From an uncultured Proteiniphilum sp. (lineage in GTDB: Bacteria > Bacteroidota > Bacteroidia > Bacteroidales > Dysgonomonadaceae), in assembly GCF_937873925.1 (NCBI RefSeq), contig NZ_CALNAT010000151.1, positions 1 through 55,582 on the forward strand: a DNA stretch of 55,582 nucleotides, written 5' to 3'. Of the stretch, positions 1 to 8,820 are shown piece after piece; positions within the stretch are counted from its first letter, which is position 1, and each line of letters starts with the position of its first letter. The position numbers and the translations under genes are program-made. The notes beneath the pieces were generated by a model. That model was not told where the DNA came from, searched no databases, and saw only the letters and a list, made by a program, of their open reading frames with translations.

Positions 1-66
1 TACAAAAGATTTCAAAGAACTATTTTTTTATTTAAGTGCCCACTAATGATAATTTATAATTAAAAA

Positions 67-1227
67 ATGAAGATAGAACCTGCCGAACATATTAAATCGA
101 TTTCGGAATACTATTTTTCGGTGAAGCTGGCGGAAGTCGCCCGCATGAATGCCCAGGGGAAGGATGTGATCAGTCTGGGGGTAGGCGCCCCTGACCGTAT
201 GCCGTCGGACGAGACCATCCGGACACTTTGCGAAACCGCGAGACGTCCCGATGTGCATGCCTATCAGCCCTATACGGGTATTCCCGAACTGAGGAGAGCA
301 TATGCCCAATGGTACGGAAAGATGTATCAGGTGGAGCTGGCGGAGGAGGAAGTATTGCCGCTGATCGGTTCGAAAGAGGGTATCCTGCATATCTCAATGA
401 CCTTTCTCAATTTTGGGGATGGCGTCCTTGTGCCTGATCCCGGTTATCCTACCTACCGGTCAGTCTCGAACCTGCTGAGAGCGCAGGTGATACCCTACGA
501 TTTGCTGGAAGACAATAACTGGGAGCCCGATTTTGAGGCGCTGGAGAAAATGGATCTGTCGAACGTGAAGCTGATGTGGATCAACTATCCGAATATGCCT
601 ACCGGCGCCAACGCGTCGGTGGAGTTGTTCGAAAAACTGGTGGACTTCGGTAGAAGGCATGATATTGTTATCTGCCATGATAATCCCTACAGCTTTATTC
701 TGAACGACCAGCCGATGAGTATTCTGTCGGTGCCGGGCGCCAAGGATATCTGTATTGAACTGAATTCATTGAGTAAATCACATAATATGTCGGGCTGGCG
801 TATGGGAATGCTGGCATCCAATCCGCAATTTGTAAAATGGGTCCTCAAGGCAAAAAGCAATATCGACAGCGGTCAGTTCAAGCCGATGCAACTGGCTGCC
901 GTTGCCGCATTGTCGAATCCGGATGAATGGCATGCCGCGATGAACGCTACCTATGCGGAGCGCCGCGTGTGGGCGGAGAAGATCATGGATCTGCTGCAGT
1001 GCAGCTACGACAAACGCCAGGTGGGACTTTTCGTATGGGGCAGGCTCAGGGCGGATGCTCCGGATAGTAAAATATTTATCGATGATATCCTTTACAGTGC
1101 GAGGGTGTTTATTACACCGGGAGCTATCTTCGGCGATAATGGGGTACGGTTTATCCGGATTTCACTCGGCTCGTCGGCAGAGAAACTGGAGGAAGCGTAC
1201 CAGAGGATAAAGAAGTATGTTGGTTAG
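67..1227 (+). CDS. PLP-dependent aminotransferase, class I/II (aromatic amino acid cluster)
   Basis: A 386-residue fold-type I aminotransferase. The motif SLSKSHNMSGWRMG carries the probable Schiff-base lysine (about K237). HDNPYS (D205) would contact the PLP pyridine nitrogen, NYPNMPTG (171-180 region) is the usual NPxxPTG motif, and the Arg in FIRISL near the C-terminus is the likely substrate carboxylate binder. There is no signal peptide, so it should be cytoplasmic. It is followed on the same strand by DAHP synthase-chorismate mutase and prephenate dehydrogenase. In Bacteroidales this enzyme typically sits between pheA and those genes, so a role in the final transamination of phenylalanine/tyrosine synthesis is likely. 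Substrate specificity is inferred from context; pheA would lie left of the window. Confidence 0.85.
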   Translation: MKIEPAEHIKSISEYYFSVKLAEVARMNAQGKDVISLGVGAPDRMPSDETIRTLCETARRPDVHAYQPYTGIPELRRAYAQWYGKMYQVELAEEEVLPLIGSKEGILHISMTFLNFGDGVLVPDPGYPTYRSVSNLLRAQVIPYDLLEDNNWEPDFEALEKMDLSNVKLMWINYPNMPTGANASVELFEKLVDFGRRHDIVICHDNPYSFILNDQPMSILSVPGAKDICIELNSLSKSHNMSGWRMGMLASNPQFVKWVLKAKSNIDSGQFKPMQLAAVAALSNPDEWHAAMNATYAERRVWAEKIMDLLQCSYDKRQVGLFVWGRLRADAPDSKIFIDDILYSARVFITPGAIFGDNGVRFIRISLGSSAEKLEEAYQRIKKYVG

Positions 1228-1413
1228 CTGATTTACTGATTTAACGATGTGAGGATGAATAGGGCAATATGCCAATATGCCAATATGCCAATGAGTCAAT
1301 ATATTGATAAATTAAAAACGAAAAGTGAAAAACGAAAAGTGAAAAATTTGGGGATACCAATTTTTCAGTTCTAATTTCTGAATTCTAAATTGCAACTATA
1401 ATAAAACAGATAT
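1228..1413. repeat. Intergenic low-complexity word repeat
   Basis: This 186-bp gap contains tandem TGCCAATA-type words (about 1265-1290), a segment reading GAGTCAATATATTGATAAAT (1293-1312), and GTGAAAAACGAAAA-type words (1313-1347). The middle segment recurs almost unchanged at 14769-14788, in front of batD. No gene or clear promoter is visible. Confidence 0.7.
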
Positions 1414-2490
1414 ATGAATTTCGAATCAATCTTATTACCCGGTATAGACGACAAGAGGCCGCTCGTGATTGCCGGTCCCTGCAGTGCGGAAACGGAAGAA
1501 CAGGTGATAGGCACTGCCCGGCAACTGGTGGCTGCCGGAGTGAAAATATTCAGGGCAGGCGTGTGGAAACCCAGGACTAAGCCGGGCGGTTTTGAAGGAG
1601 TGGGCAGTCCCGCGCTCAGATGGATGATGGAGGCTGAAAAGGAGACCGGCATGTACATGGCCACCGAAGTAGCCACTGAAAAGCATGTCTATGAGGCCTT
1701 AAAATATGGGATCGATATGTTATGGATCGGCGCACGTACGGCGGCAAATCCTTTTGCAGTACAGGAAATCGCCGATACGCTGAAGGGGGTGGATATTCCC
1801 ATACTGGTAAAGAATCCTGTCAACCCCGACCTGGAACTGTGGATCGGCGCTTTGGAACGGTTGTACAACGCAGGGATAAAAAGATTGGGCGTAATACACC
1901 GCGGATTCAGCACAACCGATAAGACCATATACCGTAATCTTCCCCAATGGCATATCCCCATCGAGTTGAAACGGCGTTTCCCTACACTACCCATGCTATG
2001 TGACCCGAGCCATATCGGAGGGGATCGCAACCTGATCTCGAAATTAAGCCAGCAGGCTATGGATCTCAATTATTCAGGATTGATCATTGAGTCGCACTGT
2101 TCACCAGACGATGCCTGGAGCGATAAGGCGCAACAGATCACACCCGCTGCCCTTAAAGAGGTCCTTGGCAACCTTGTGATCCGCGATACGGTACAGACCA
2201 CGGAAGACCTCTCCGTATTGCGTGACCAGATCGACGAACTGGACAATGAACTGTTGCAATTGCTGGCCAAGCGGATGCGTGTGTCGAGGGAGATCGGGCA
2301 GTATAAGCTGGAGCATGATATGCCTATCCTGCAGACGCAGCGGTATGATCAGATACTGACCGACCGCGCCGGCCAGGGCGAGCGGATGGAGATGTCGGGA
2401 GATTTCATCAAAAAGGTGCTGGAAGCCATTCACTCGGAATCGGTACGTCAGCAGATGGTGGTCATGGAGAGAGCAAAAAAGGTTCAATGA
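1414..2490 (+). CDS. Bifunctional 3-deoxy-7-phosphoheptulonate synthase / chorismate mutase
   Basis: A 358-residue fusion. Residues about 1-260 are a DAHP synthase of the type I-beta class: IAGPCSAETEEQV near the N-terminus, KPRTKPGGFEGVG, and CDPSHIGGDR in the barrel. Residues about 270-358 are an AroQ-type chorismate mutase helix bundle (LRDQIDELDNELLQLLAKR and the following helices). The enzyme joins PEP and erythrose-4-phosphate at the entry to the shikimate pathway and converts chorismate to prephenate. No separate regulatory domain is seen, so feedback control may act through the mutase domain, as known for some fused enzymes. It lies between the aminotransferase and prephenate dehydrogenase genes, in the same direction. 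Confidence 0.93.
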   Translation: MNFESILLPGIDDKRPLVIAGPCSAETEEQVIGTARQLVAAGVKIFRAGVWKPRTKPGGFEGVGSPALRWMMEAEKETGMYMATEVATEKHVYEALKYGIDMLWIGARTAANPFAVQEIADTLKGVDIPILVKNPVNPDLELWIGALERLYNAGIKRLGVIHRGFSTTDKTIYRNLPQWHIPIELKRRFPTLPMLCDPSHIGGDRNLISKLSQQAMDLNYSGLIIESHCSPDDAWSDKAQQITPAALKEVLGNLVIRDTVQTTEDLSVLRDQIDELDNELLQLLAKRMRVSREIGQYKLEHDMPILQTQRYDQILTDRAGQGERMEMSGDFIKKVLEAIHSESVRQQMVVMERAKKVQ

Positions 2491-2583
2491 TTTGATGATT
2501 TATGATGTGACGATTTGTGGGTTTATCTGCTAATCTGCTAATCGGTAAATCAATAAATTACTAATCAGAAATATCCCAAATAT
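2491..2583. repeat. Short intergenic word repeat
   Basis: This 93-bp gap is made of TGATGATTTATGATGTGACG and CTGCTAATCTGCTAATC words. They resemble the longer word repeats elsewhere in the left 18 kb. Nothing else is visible. Confidence 0.5.
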
Positions 2584-3357
2584 ATGAAGATACTAATTCT
2601 CGGAGCCGGCAAGATGGGATCGTTCTTTGCCGATGTGCTCAGTTTTGAGCATGAAGTGGCGGTGCTGGATACCGATCCCCAAAAGTTACGGTTTATTTAT
2701 AACACGCAACGCATGACCGATGCGGCCGAAGTAAAAGGTTTTGCCCCGGAGCTGGTGATCAACGCCGCCACGCTCAAATATACCATTCCGGCATTCCATA
2801 ACGTATTGTCCTATCTGCCGGAGACATGCATCCTGAGTGATATCGCTTCGGTAAAAACCGGATTGGAGGAGTTCTACAGGGAGCGTACCCGCCCGTTTGT
2901 CTCCACCCATCCTATGTTCGGCCCCACTTTTGCCAGTCTGAGCGACCTGAGTACGCAGAGCGCTATCATTATTTCCGAATCGTCGCATCTGGGAAAGGTG
3001 TTTTTCAGGGACTTGTACCAGCACCTCAAGTTGAACGTGTTTGAATATTCATTCCGCGAACACGATGAGACCATTGCCTATTCACTTTCTATCCCTTTTG
3101 CATCGACGCTGGTGTTCGCTTCTGTGATGAAACACCAGGATGCGCCCGGCACCACCTTCAAACGGCATATGGCCATCGCCCAGGGGCTGTTGTCGGAAGA
3201 CGATTTCCTGCTCACCGAGATACTGTTCAACCCCTATACCTCGGAACAGGTAGAGCGGATCCGCACGAAGTTGAGGGAATTGCTCGATATTATCGGTGCG
3301 AAAGATTCCGAACGGATGAAAGGCTTTCTGACAGAGGTGCGAAAAAATATTGAGTGA
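2584..3357 (+). CDS. tyrA: Prephenate dehydrogenase
   Basis: 257 residues. The N-terminus ILGAGKMGSFFADVL is a Rossmann dinucleotide-binding motif, and STHPMFGPT (around residue 108) is the substrate-site motif of prephenate dehydrogenases (HPMFGP). The C-terminal half is helical, as in the family's dimerisation domain. There is no ACT or chorismate mutase domain; the mutase is supplied by the preceding fusion gene. It converts prephenate to 4-hydroxyphenylpyruvate with NAD(P)+ for tyrosine synthesis. It is the last gene of the aromatic run and converges on the cyclophilin gene only 32 bp away, with no obvious terminator between them. Confidence 0.9.
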   Translation: MKILILGAGKMGSFFADVLSFEHEVAVLDTDPQKLRFIYNTQRMTDAAEVKGFAPELVINAATLKYTIPAFHNVLSYLPETCILSDIASVKTGLEEFYRERTRPFVSTHPMFGPTFASLSDLSTQSAIIISESSHLGKVFFRDLYQHLKLNVFEYSFREHDETIAYSLSIPFASTLVFASVMKHQDAPGTTFKRHMAIAQGLLSEDDFLLTEILFNPYTSEQVERIRTKLRELLDIIGAKDSERMKGFLTEVRKNIE

Positions 3358-3389
3358 CCGGCCAGGGTAGGCTTCGGACAAACGTACAG

Positions 3390-4199
3390 TTACTCTACAT
3401 AGATCCTTATAATTTTAGCATCGGTTTCGGGGCGGCTGTTGCCGTCGACAGGCAGGGCGGCGATCTTATCGATCACTTCCAACCCTTCGGTTATCTCCCC
3501 GAAAACGGTATACTTTCCATCTAAGCGGTCTATGCCGCCCAGAGTAGTATATGCTTCTTTCAATCCTTCGGGAAGAAAGAATTTACCCGGAGCTATCGCG
3601 TAGAGTGAGTCCACCACACCTAAAAGCGAGTCTAAGAGTGCGTTGAATCCTCTTGCGTCATTCGCTTCTTTCAGTTTGTCCAGCTCTTCTCTGTGCGGTA
3701 AATAATGGGTGCGTATAAGTTCGTTCTTGATGGGGACATTTACAGCCATTTCCATGGTGTCGAGCCGTCCTTGCGTATAGACTTTCCCTTGTACGATGTA
3801 GAGTTGTGAAGCATCCGATTTTTTCTGCGGATTTTCGTTATCTCCTTTTCTCGGGGCAGCCAGCGCCCCTTTCTTATGGAACCTGTTCTTGCGGAATTCC
3901 GGCATCAGTTCCATATCGGTACGTCCGCCGCCAATCTGTGCGCCGGCAGGAGCATTGCGTGAATCCTGGGCTCCTCCCTGTATGACGAAATCCTTTACTA
4001 CCCGGTGAAAGAGAGTGCCGTCGAAATAGCCCTCCCTGATCAGTTTCAGATAGTGATTGCTGTGCACGGGCGTATCATCGTATAATATGGCTTTCATTGT
4101 GCCGTAATTGGTCTCGATGACAATGGCCGGATAATTTGTCTGCGCTTTTGTCTGCCATGCCACCACAATCAAAATAAAAATCAGTATATTCCGTATCAT
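3390..4199 (-). CDS. Peptidylprolyl isomerase, cyclophilin type, exported
   Basis: 269 residues with a signal peptide (MIRNILIFILIVVAWQTKAQ) and a cyclophilin domain. VKDFVIQGG and the LFHR segment are the usual active-site stretch, and the domain ends with DKIAALPVDGNSRP. An insertion of about 90 residues separates the two halves of the cyclophilin fold (residues about 120-210, Lys/Glu/Leu-rich). This is common in Bacteroidetes homologues. It probably assists proline isomerisation of periplasmic proteins. The first 32 nt of the gene match the start of batE at 31 positions (see findings). Confidence 0.9.
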   Translation of the reverse strand: MIRNILIFILIVVAWQTKAQTNYPAIVIETNYGTMKAILYDDTPVHSNHYLKLIREGYFDGTLFHRVVKDFVIQGGAQDSRNAPAGAQIGGGRTDMELMPEFRKNRFHKKGALAAPRKGDNENPQKKSDASQLYIVQGKVYTQGRLDTMEMAVNVPIKNELIRTHYLPHREELDKLKEANDARGFNALLDSLLGVVDSLYAIAPGKFFLPEGLKEAYTTLGGIDRLDGKYTVFGEITEGLEVIDKIAALPVDGNSRPETDAKIIRIYVE

Positions 4200-4389
4200 A
4201 TCATTTAGATTAAAGAGCTAAACTAATGTGCTAAATTGTTAATGTGCCGATTTACTAATTGAATTACTCATCACCAAATCGTGAAATCAACAAATTGTCA
4301 CATCGACTCATCATTAAATTATTTAACCTTATTAATCCCATTAGTCTTATGGGCACATTATTCACATCGTCATATCGTTCACTCACAAA
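4200..4389. repeat. Intergenic word repeat
   Basis: This 190-bp AT-rich gap is filled with short words such as AATGTGCTAAATTGTTAATG, CGATTTACTAATTG and CACATCGACTCATC. They are degenerate relatives of the word repeats at 1228 and 6690. An open frame on the plus strand here is fortuitous. No promoter could be assigned. Confidence 0.5.
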
Positions 4390-5493
4390 TCAATTCGGCG
4401 CTCTCTTATACAGATATAACGCTATTCCGGTAAAGATGATATTCGGTATCCAGGCGGCAATAAACGGGCTCATTCCTCCTTTCACGGCAAAGGTGGAACT
4501 TATGGTCATAAAAAGGATATAGGCCATACTTAACACCAGTCCGATACCAATATTGAGCCCCATCCCCCCTTTCACTTTTCTCGCTGAGATCGACGCTCCG
4601 ATAATGGTAAGGATAAACGCCGAGAACACGGAGGCTATCCTCGAGTGATATTCTATCTGGAATGCCTGGATATTTCCCAGCCCCCGTTCTTTTTGACTCC
4701 GGATGTAACGGCGGAGCTGAGGTGAGGTCATCATCTGCTGGTCGGTCTTGGCGATGATGAAATCGTTGGGAACGATCTGTAAGGTGGTGTCTATTGATGT
4801 ACCTTTGGTGATGGTCTCCTTCAGTCCCTCAAAGCGCCTGACCTGATAGTTGTTAATGGTCCAGTGATAAGCCGAGTCGTAGCGGATCGATTGTGCCGTG
4901 AGCCTCGACGCCAGTTGAAGGCTGTCGAAATGATCCATGGAGAAATTGTATCCCGTTTTGCTGGTCATGTCAAAGTTTCCGAAGTAAACAATGGTCTGGG
5001 GTCCTACCCTGAACTGGATATCGCGATCGCCCAGCACCTTTTTCCGCGGATCCACATAGGTCTGCTCGAACTCAATGCGTGTGGCATTGGCCGGTGGGAT
5101 CAGATAGCTCCCGAAGACAAAGGAGAAGATGGCGACCACCAACGCGGATATCATGTAGGGTTTCATTAATCGTTTAAAGCTGATGCCGTTCGACAGGATG
5201 GCGATAATTTCAGAATTGTTCGCCATCTTGGAAGTAAAAAAGATGACGGCAAGAAAGACGAACAACGGACTGAACAGGTTGGTATAATAGGGAATAAAAT
5301 TGAAATAGTAATCGAAGATAATACCCTCCAGTGAGGCATTGTTGGTCATGAACTTGTCGATCTTCTCGTTGATGTCGAACACCACGGCGATCGAAATGAT
5401 CAGGGCGATCATAAAGACATACGTTCCCAGGAACTTTTTAATGATGTACCTGTCTAACCGTTTTAATTTCAGAAAATCGTTCTCTTTCTTCAT
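4390..5493 (-). CDS. LptF/LptG-family LPS export permease
   Basis: 367 residues from the ATG at 5493. A longer frame exists but would overlap tgt. The ATG at 5493-5491 overlaps the TGA of tgt (5492-5490) as ATGA, which suggests translational coupling and decides the start. The protein has the family's 3+3 membrane layout: TM segments near residues 20-40, 55-80 and 100-120, a periplasmic beta-rich domain (about 120-265), then three TM segments to the C-terminus. LptF/LptG with LptB extract lipopolysaccharide from the inner membrane and pass it to LptC. Whether it is the F or G paralogue cannot be decided from this window alone. Confidence 0.88.
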   Translation of the reverse strand: MKKENDFLKLKRLDRYIIKKFLGTYVFMIALIISIAVVFDINEKIDKFMTNNASLEGIIFDYYFNFIPYYTNLFSPLFVFLAVIFFTSKMANNSEIIAILSNGISFKRLMKPYMISALVVAIFSFVFGSYLIPPANATRIEFEQTYVDPRKKVLGDRDIQFRVGPQTIVYFGNFDMTSKTGYNFSMDHFDSLQLASRLTAQSIRYDSAYHWTINNYQVRRFEGLKETITKGTSIDTTLQIVPNDFIIAKTDQQMMTSPQLRRYIRSQKERGLGNIQAFQIEYHSRIASVFSAFILTIIGASISARKVKGGMGLNIGIGLVLSMAYILFMTISSTFAVKGGMSPFIAAWIPNIIFTGIALYLYKRAPN

Positions 5494-6620
5494 AATCGTC
5501 TGGTCACATTTTCTACCATCACCGGCTTCCACTCCGAAAAATCACCGGCGATGATATGCTTTCTTGCCTCCTGTACCAACCATATATAAAAGGCCAGATT
5601 GTGGATGGAAGCGATTTGCAGGCCCAATATTTCGTCGACGTTGATAAGGTGCCGCAGATAGCCTTTACTGTACAGATTGTCTACGAACGAAGCTCCATCC
5701 TCTTCGATGGGTGAAAAGTCGTTTTTCCACCGTTCATTGCGCATGTTCATCACTCCCTGTTTGGTAAAGATCTGCCCGTTACGTCCATTGCGCGTGGGCA
5801 TGATACAATCGAACATGTCCACACCGCGCTCGATGGCCTCCAGGATATTTTCCGGCTTACCTACCCCCATCAGGTAGCGCGGTTTATCTTTCGGCAGTAT
5901 CTCGTTAACCAGCTCTACCATCTCGTACATTTTTCCGGTAGGCTCGCCCACGGCAAGCCCTCCGATGGCATTACCGTCCGCTTCTTTGGCCGCCACATTT
6001 TCCGCCGCACGGCGGCGGAGATCGGGATATACGCAACCCTGCACAATGGGGAAAAGCGCCTGCCCGTGTCCGTAGGGACATTCCGTTTCGTGGAAGCGGG
6101 TCAGACAGCGGTCAAGCCACCGTTCCGTAAGGTCGAGTGATTTTTTCGCATAGGCGTAATCGGCATCCCCGGGGGTACACTCATCGAAAGCCATGATGAT
6201 ATCGGCGCCGATGATCCGTTGGATATCGACCACCTTTTCCGGTGTGAAGAAATGCCGGGAGCCGTCAATATGCGATTGGAACTCGGCTCCCTCTTCCGAG
6301 AGTTTCCGGTTTTCCGTCAGTGAGAATACCTGGAATCCGCCGCTGTCGGTAAGCATCGGCTTGTTCCAGCTGTTAAAGCGGTGTAAGCCTCCGGCCTGTT
6401 GCAGGATCTCCATTCCCGGACGCAGATAAAGATGGTAGGTGTTGCCCAGAATGATCTGTGCTCCGATATCTTCTTTCAATTCGCTGATATGTACTGCTTT
6501 TACGCTTCCTACGGTGCCTACCGGCATAAACACGGGTGTCTCCACCTCTCCATGGTCGGTGGAAATTAAGCCCGCCCGGGCATTCGATCTGGGGTCGGTA
6601 TGTAATAGTCGGAAATCCAA
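5490..6620 (-). CDS. tgt: tRNA-guanine(34) transglycosylase (queuosine pathway)
   Basis: 376 residues, normal length for bacterial Tgt. The motifs MLTDSGGFQVFSL (general base region, D92), GGLAVGEPTGKM, and DCIMPTRNGRNG (nucleophile about D271) are intact. It would exchange guanine-34 of GUN tRNAs for preQ1. The Cys-x-Cys-x2-Cys zinc ligands expected near residues 308-316 are missing: the segment reads EEDGASFVDNLYSKGYLRHL. The downstream zinc histidine (about H340, SIHNL) is kept. The gene is coupled by ATGA overlap to the following lptG-like gene. A -7 element lies about 30 bp upstream. Confidence 0.94.
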   Translation of the reverse strand: MDFRLLHTDPRSNARAGLISTDHGEVETPVFMPVGTVGSVKAVHISELKEDIGAQIILGNTYHLYLRPGMEILQQAGGLHRFNSWNKPMLTDSGGFQVFSLTENRKLSEEGAEFQSHIDGSRHFFTPEKVVDIQRIIGADIIMAFDECTPGDADYAYAKKSLDLTERWLDRCLTRFHETECPYGHGQALFPIVQGCVYPDLRRRAAENVAAKEADGNAIGGLAVGEPTGKMYEMVELVNEILPKDKPRYLMGVGKPENILEAIERGVDMFDCIMPTRNGRNGQIFTKQGVMNMRNERWKNDFSPIEEDGASFVDNLYSKGYLRHLINVDEILGLQIASIHNLAFYIWLVQEARKHIIAGDFSEWKPVMVENVTRRL

Positions 6621-6649
6621 TATGATCTGCTCTAACTGCGTTTTAACGG

Positions 6650-6657
6650 CAAAGATA
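6650..6657 (-). promoter_or_regulatory. Promoter -7 element for tgt-lptG
   Basis: On the minus strand the sequence reads TATCTTTG, a perfect match to the Bacteroidetes -7 consensus TAnnTTTG, about 30 bp before the tgt start. No -33 TTTG at the usual 19-21 bp spacing was found. A TTTG does sit 15 bp upstream. Confidence 0.6.
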
Positions 6658-6689
6658 AATCTTTTGCGGTTACAAACAGTAGGGTAGCC

Positions 6690-6850
6690 GTTTAAAAATA
6701 GTTAGGAGTTAATACTAATGTGCCAATGTGACTAATGTGATTAAACGGTTTGATGATTTTGAAATTTGAAATTTGAAATCCGAGATGCGGGAATCTGGAA
6801 CTTGAAATCTTGAATCTTGAATCTGGAAATTATGAAATTTAATCGTATGC
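6690..6850. repeat. Intergenic word repeat
   Basis: Words of the TAATGTGCCAATGTGACTAA class (about 6714-6733) are followed by GAAATTTGAAATTTGAAATC and CTTGAAATCTTGAATCTTGA words (about 6762-6826). The same CTTGAATC-type words recur at 13965-13985, in front of batC. The repeat fills most of the tgt-lipA divergent gap. Confidence 0.65.
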
Positions 6851-6885
6851 AAGGCCGATAATTGGGTAATACCCGAATAAAGTCG

Positions 6886-6893
6886 TATTTTTG
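6886..6893 (+). promoter_or_regulatory. Promoter -7 element for lipA
   Basis: TATTTTTG matches TAnnTTTG exactly and lies about 100 bp upstream of the lipA ATG. A small imperfect inverted repeat (TTGGGT-AAT-ACCCGA, 6862-6876) sits just upstream and could be an operator. This is tentative. Confidence 0.55.
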
Positions 6894-6993
6894 TTCTCTG
6901 TATAGCATTTTAAAAAGTCACTTTTTCGTTGTGCTGCAGGCAGGATCTGTTTTTTTATCTGTCTGATGCGGCGGAAGAAATAAGTTAAAGAAT

Positions 6994-7857
6994 ATGGAGA
7001 ATAAACCCGAATTAATGGTAAGGAAGCCGGATTGGCTCAAAATATCGCTTCCCCAGGGGAAGCAATACCTGGATGTAAGAGAGATTATCGCAAAAAAAGG
7101 ACTGCATACGATCTGCGTAAGTGGGAAATGCCCCAACCTGTCGGAATGCTGGGGCAGGGGAACCGCTTCCTTTATGATCTTGGGCGATATTTGTACGCGT
7201 GCGTGCAGGTTTTGTTCCGTGAAAACAGGCAGTCCGCAGGGAATAGTCGATTGGGGCGAACCGGATCGGCTGGCCGAGAGCATTGAGAAGATGAACCTGA
7301 AGCACTGTGTGATTACCAGTGTGGACAGGGATGACCTGCCCGATCTCGGCGCCGGTTTCTGGGCGACTACCATCAGACGTGTCAAAGAGAGAAACCCCGG
7401 GGTGACGATCGAGACCCTGATACCCGATTTCAACGGGGAGTCAGTCCTTATCTATAAAGTGATAGAAGCGGGCCCCGAAATCATATCGCACAATATGGAA
7501 ACCGTAAGGCGCCTGACGCCGAAGGTACGTAGCCGTGCCAAATACGATGTCAGTCTCAGGACGATAGAGACGATCGCGAAGAGCGGCAAAGTGAAACCCA
7601 AGTCGGGTATGATGGTCGGTTTGGGAGAAACAGAAGAGGAGATGCTGGAGACGATGGACGACCTGATCAACGTAGGGTGCCAGGTGCTCACGATCGGTCA
7701 ATATCTTCAGCCCACCAGAAAGCACCTGACGGTAAAGGAGTATATATCGCCGGAGCAGTTTCGGAAATACAAGGCCATCGGATTGGAGAAAGGGTTTAAG
7801 TTTGTAGAGAGCGGTCCGTTGGTCCGTTCTTCCTATCATGCGGAGAGACATGTTTAA
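6994..7857 (+). CDS. lipA: Lipoyl synthase
   Basis: 287 residues, radical SAM enzyme. Two iron-sulfur clusters are visible: C41-x4-C46-x5-C52 (CVSGKCPNLSECW, auxiliary cluster) and the radical SAM motif C67-x3-C71-x2-C74 (CTRACRFC). The C-terminal RSSYHAERH supplies the family's conserved RSSY serine that ligates the auxiliary cluster. It inserts two sulfur atoms into octanoyl-lipoyl domains of ketoacid dehydrogenases and the glycine cleavage H protein. lipB follows on the same strand after a 181-bp repeat-filled gap, so the complete octanoyl-transfer and sulfur-insertion route is encoded together. Confidence 0.97.
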   Translation: MENKPELMVRKPDWLKISLPQGKQYLDVREIIAKKGLHTICVSGKCPNLSECWGRGTASFMILGDICTRACRFCSVKTGSPQGIVDWGEPDRLAESIEKMNLKHCVITSVDRDDLPDLGAGFWATTIRRVKERNPGVTIETLIPDFNGESVLIYKVIEAGPEIISHNMETVRRLTPKVRSRAKYDVSLRTIETIAKSGKVKPKSGMMVGLGETEEEMLETMDDLINVGCQVLTIGQYLQPTRKHLTVKEYISPEQFRKYKAIGLEKGFKFVESGPLVRSSYHAERHV

Positions 7858-8038
7858 TGTGCCGATGTGCCAATGAGTCAACGTGAATAATGAGAATAAA
7901 ATAGAACGGTGAAAAGATAGATGCTTCGAATGATAAAGGATAATGTGCTTCACACGATAAAAAAGATAGAACACTGAAACTCTGAAAAATTTGAATCTGA
8001 ATTAAGAATCTGCGTAGCCAAATCTGGAATATTGAATA
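7858..8038. repeat. Intergenic word repeat between lipA and lipB
   Basis: ATGTGCCGATGTGCCAATGA words (about 7857-7876) are followed by GATAG..GCTTC..GATAAAGGATAA words (about 7915-7940) and GAATCTGAATTAAGAATCTG words (7993-8012). The GATAG-GCTTC-GATA word class recurs at about 13860-13925, in front of batC. Confidence 0.6.
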
Positions 8039-8719
8039 ATGAATGAAAAAGTGATTTTTGAAAACCTCGGACGCATCCGTTACAAGAAGGCGTGGGATTA
8101 CCAGGAAGAGCTGTTCGAATCGGTAGTCCGGGAAAAATCGGAGAAGAAGGAAGATAAAAAGCAGTATCTCCTTTTTTGCGAACATGAGCATGTGTACACC
8201 CTTGGTAAACATGGTGACAAGCAAAACCTGCTGATTGCCAATCATGTCTGTAAAAGCAGGAATATCGACCTGCATACCATCGACCGCGGAGGGGATATCA
8301 CCTATCACGGGCCGGGGCAGTTGGTAGCCTATCCGATCATCGATCTGGAATCGTTCGGGATGGGAGTGAAAAGTTATATCTCTGCTCTTGAAGAGGTGGT
8401 GATAGAGACGTTGGAATCCTACGGGATCAAGGGTGAGAAAGACGACAAGGCAATGGGAGTATGGATTGACGCAGGCGATCCGGTCAAAGCAAGGAAGATC
8501 TGCGCCATCGGTGTGCGGGCAAGCCGTTTTGTGACGATGCATGGCCTGGCGCTCAATGTTAATACCGATCTTTCCTATTTTAACTATATCAATCCCTGTG
8601 GGTTCAGGGATCGCGGTGTGACTTCCATGCAGAGGGAACGGGGGAGTGAAACCGACTTTGAGGAGGTTTCCGGCCGGATGAAAGAAGCTTTTGCCCATCG
8701 CTTCGAAATGGAGTTATAA
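8039..8719 (+). CDS. lipB: Octanoyltransferase (lipoate biosynthesis)
   Basis: 226 residues. The conserved HTYGPGQL-like segment appears as ITYHGPGQLVAYPI (88-100). Catalytic Lys and Cys are recognisable as K153 in ARKICAIGVR and C187 in NPCGFRDRG. It transfers octanoate from acyl carrier protein to lipoyl domains, the step before LipA. The C-terminal 30 residues are charged, and no extra domain is seen. The preceding gap is filled with word repeats, so co-transcription with lipA is plausible but not shown. Confidence 0.95.
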   Translation: MNEKVIFENLGRIRYKKAWDYQEELFESVVREKSEKKEDKKQYLLFCEHEHVYTLGKHGDKQNLLIANHVCKSRNIDLHTIDRGGDITYHGPGQLVAYPIIDLESFGMGVKSYISALEEVVIETLESYGIKGEKDDKAMGVWIDAGDPVKARKICAIGVRASRFVTMHGLALNVNTDLSYFNYINPCGFRDRGVTSMQRERGSETDFEEVSGRMKEAFAHRFEMEL

Positions 8720-8773
8720 TACAGACTTAAACATTTTTAACCCTGAAACTATAAGAATCCTCTTTAACATTTC

Positions 8774-8781
8774 TAATTTTG
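8774..8781 (+). promoter_or_regulatory. Promoter -7 element for the moxR-bat operon
   Basis: TAATTTTG matches TAnnTTTG exactly and lies about 40 bp upstream of the moxR ATG, in the 101-bp lipB-moxR gap. No convincing -33 element was found at the usual spacing. Confidence 0.6.
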
Positions 8782-8820
8782 TATGTCGAAAAAAAATCCA
8801 CACTTCAATAATAAAAAAGT

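Noticed and set aside
1265..1347. Word repeats as a CRISPR array or satellite
   Set aside because: Units are 8-20 nt, degenerate and adjoining without unique spacers, and they are scattered over many gaps, so neither label fits.
4259..4522. Plus-strand frame of 87 codons at the end of the lptG-like gene
   Set aside because: Half lies in word-repeat sequence and half is antisense to lptG, so it is not a credible gene.
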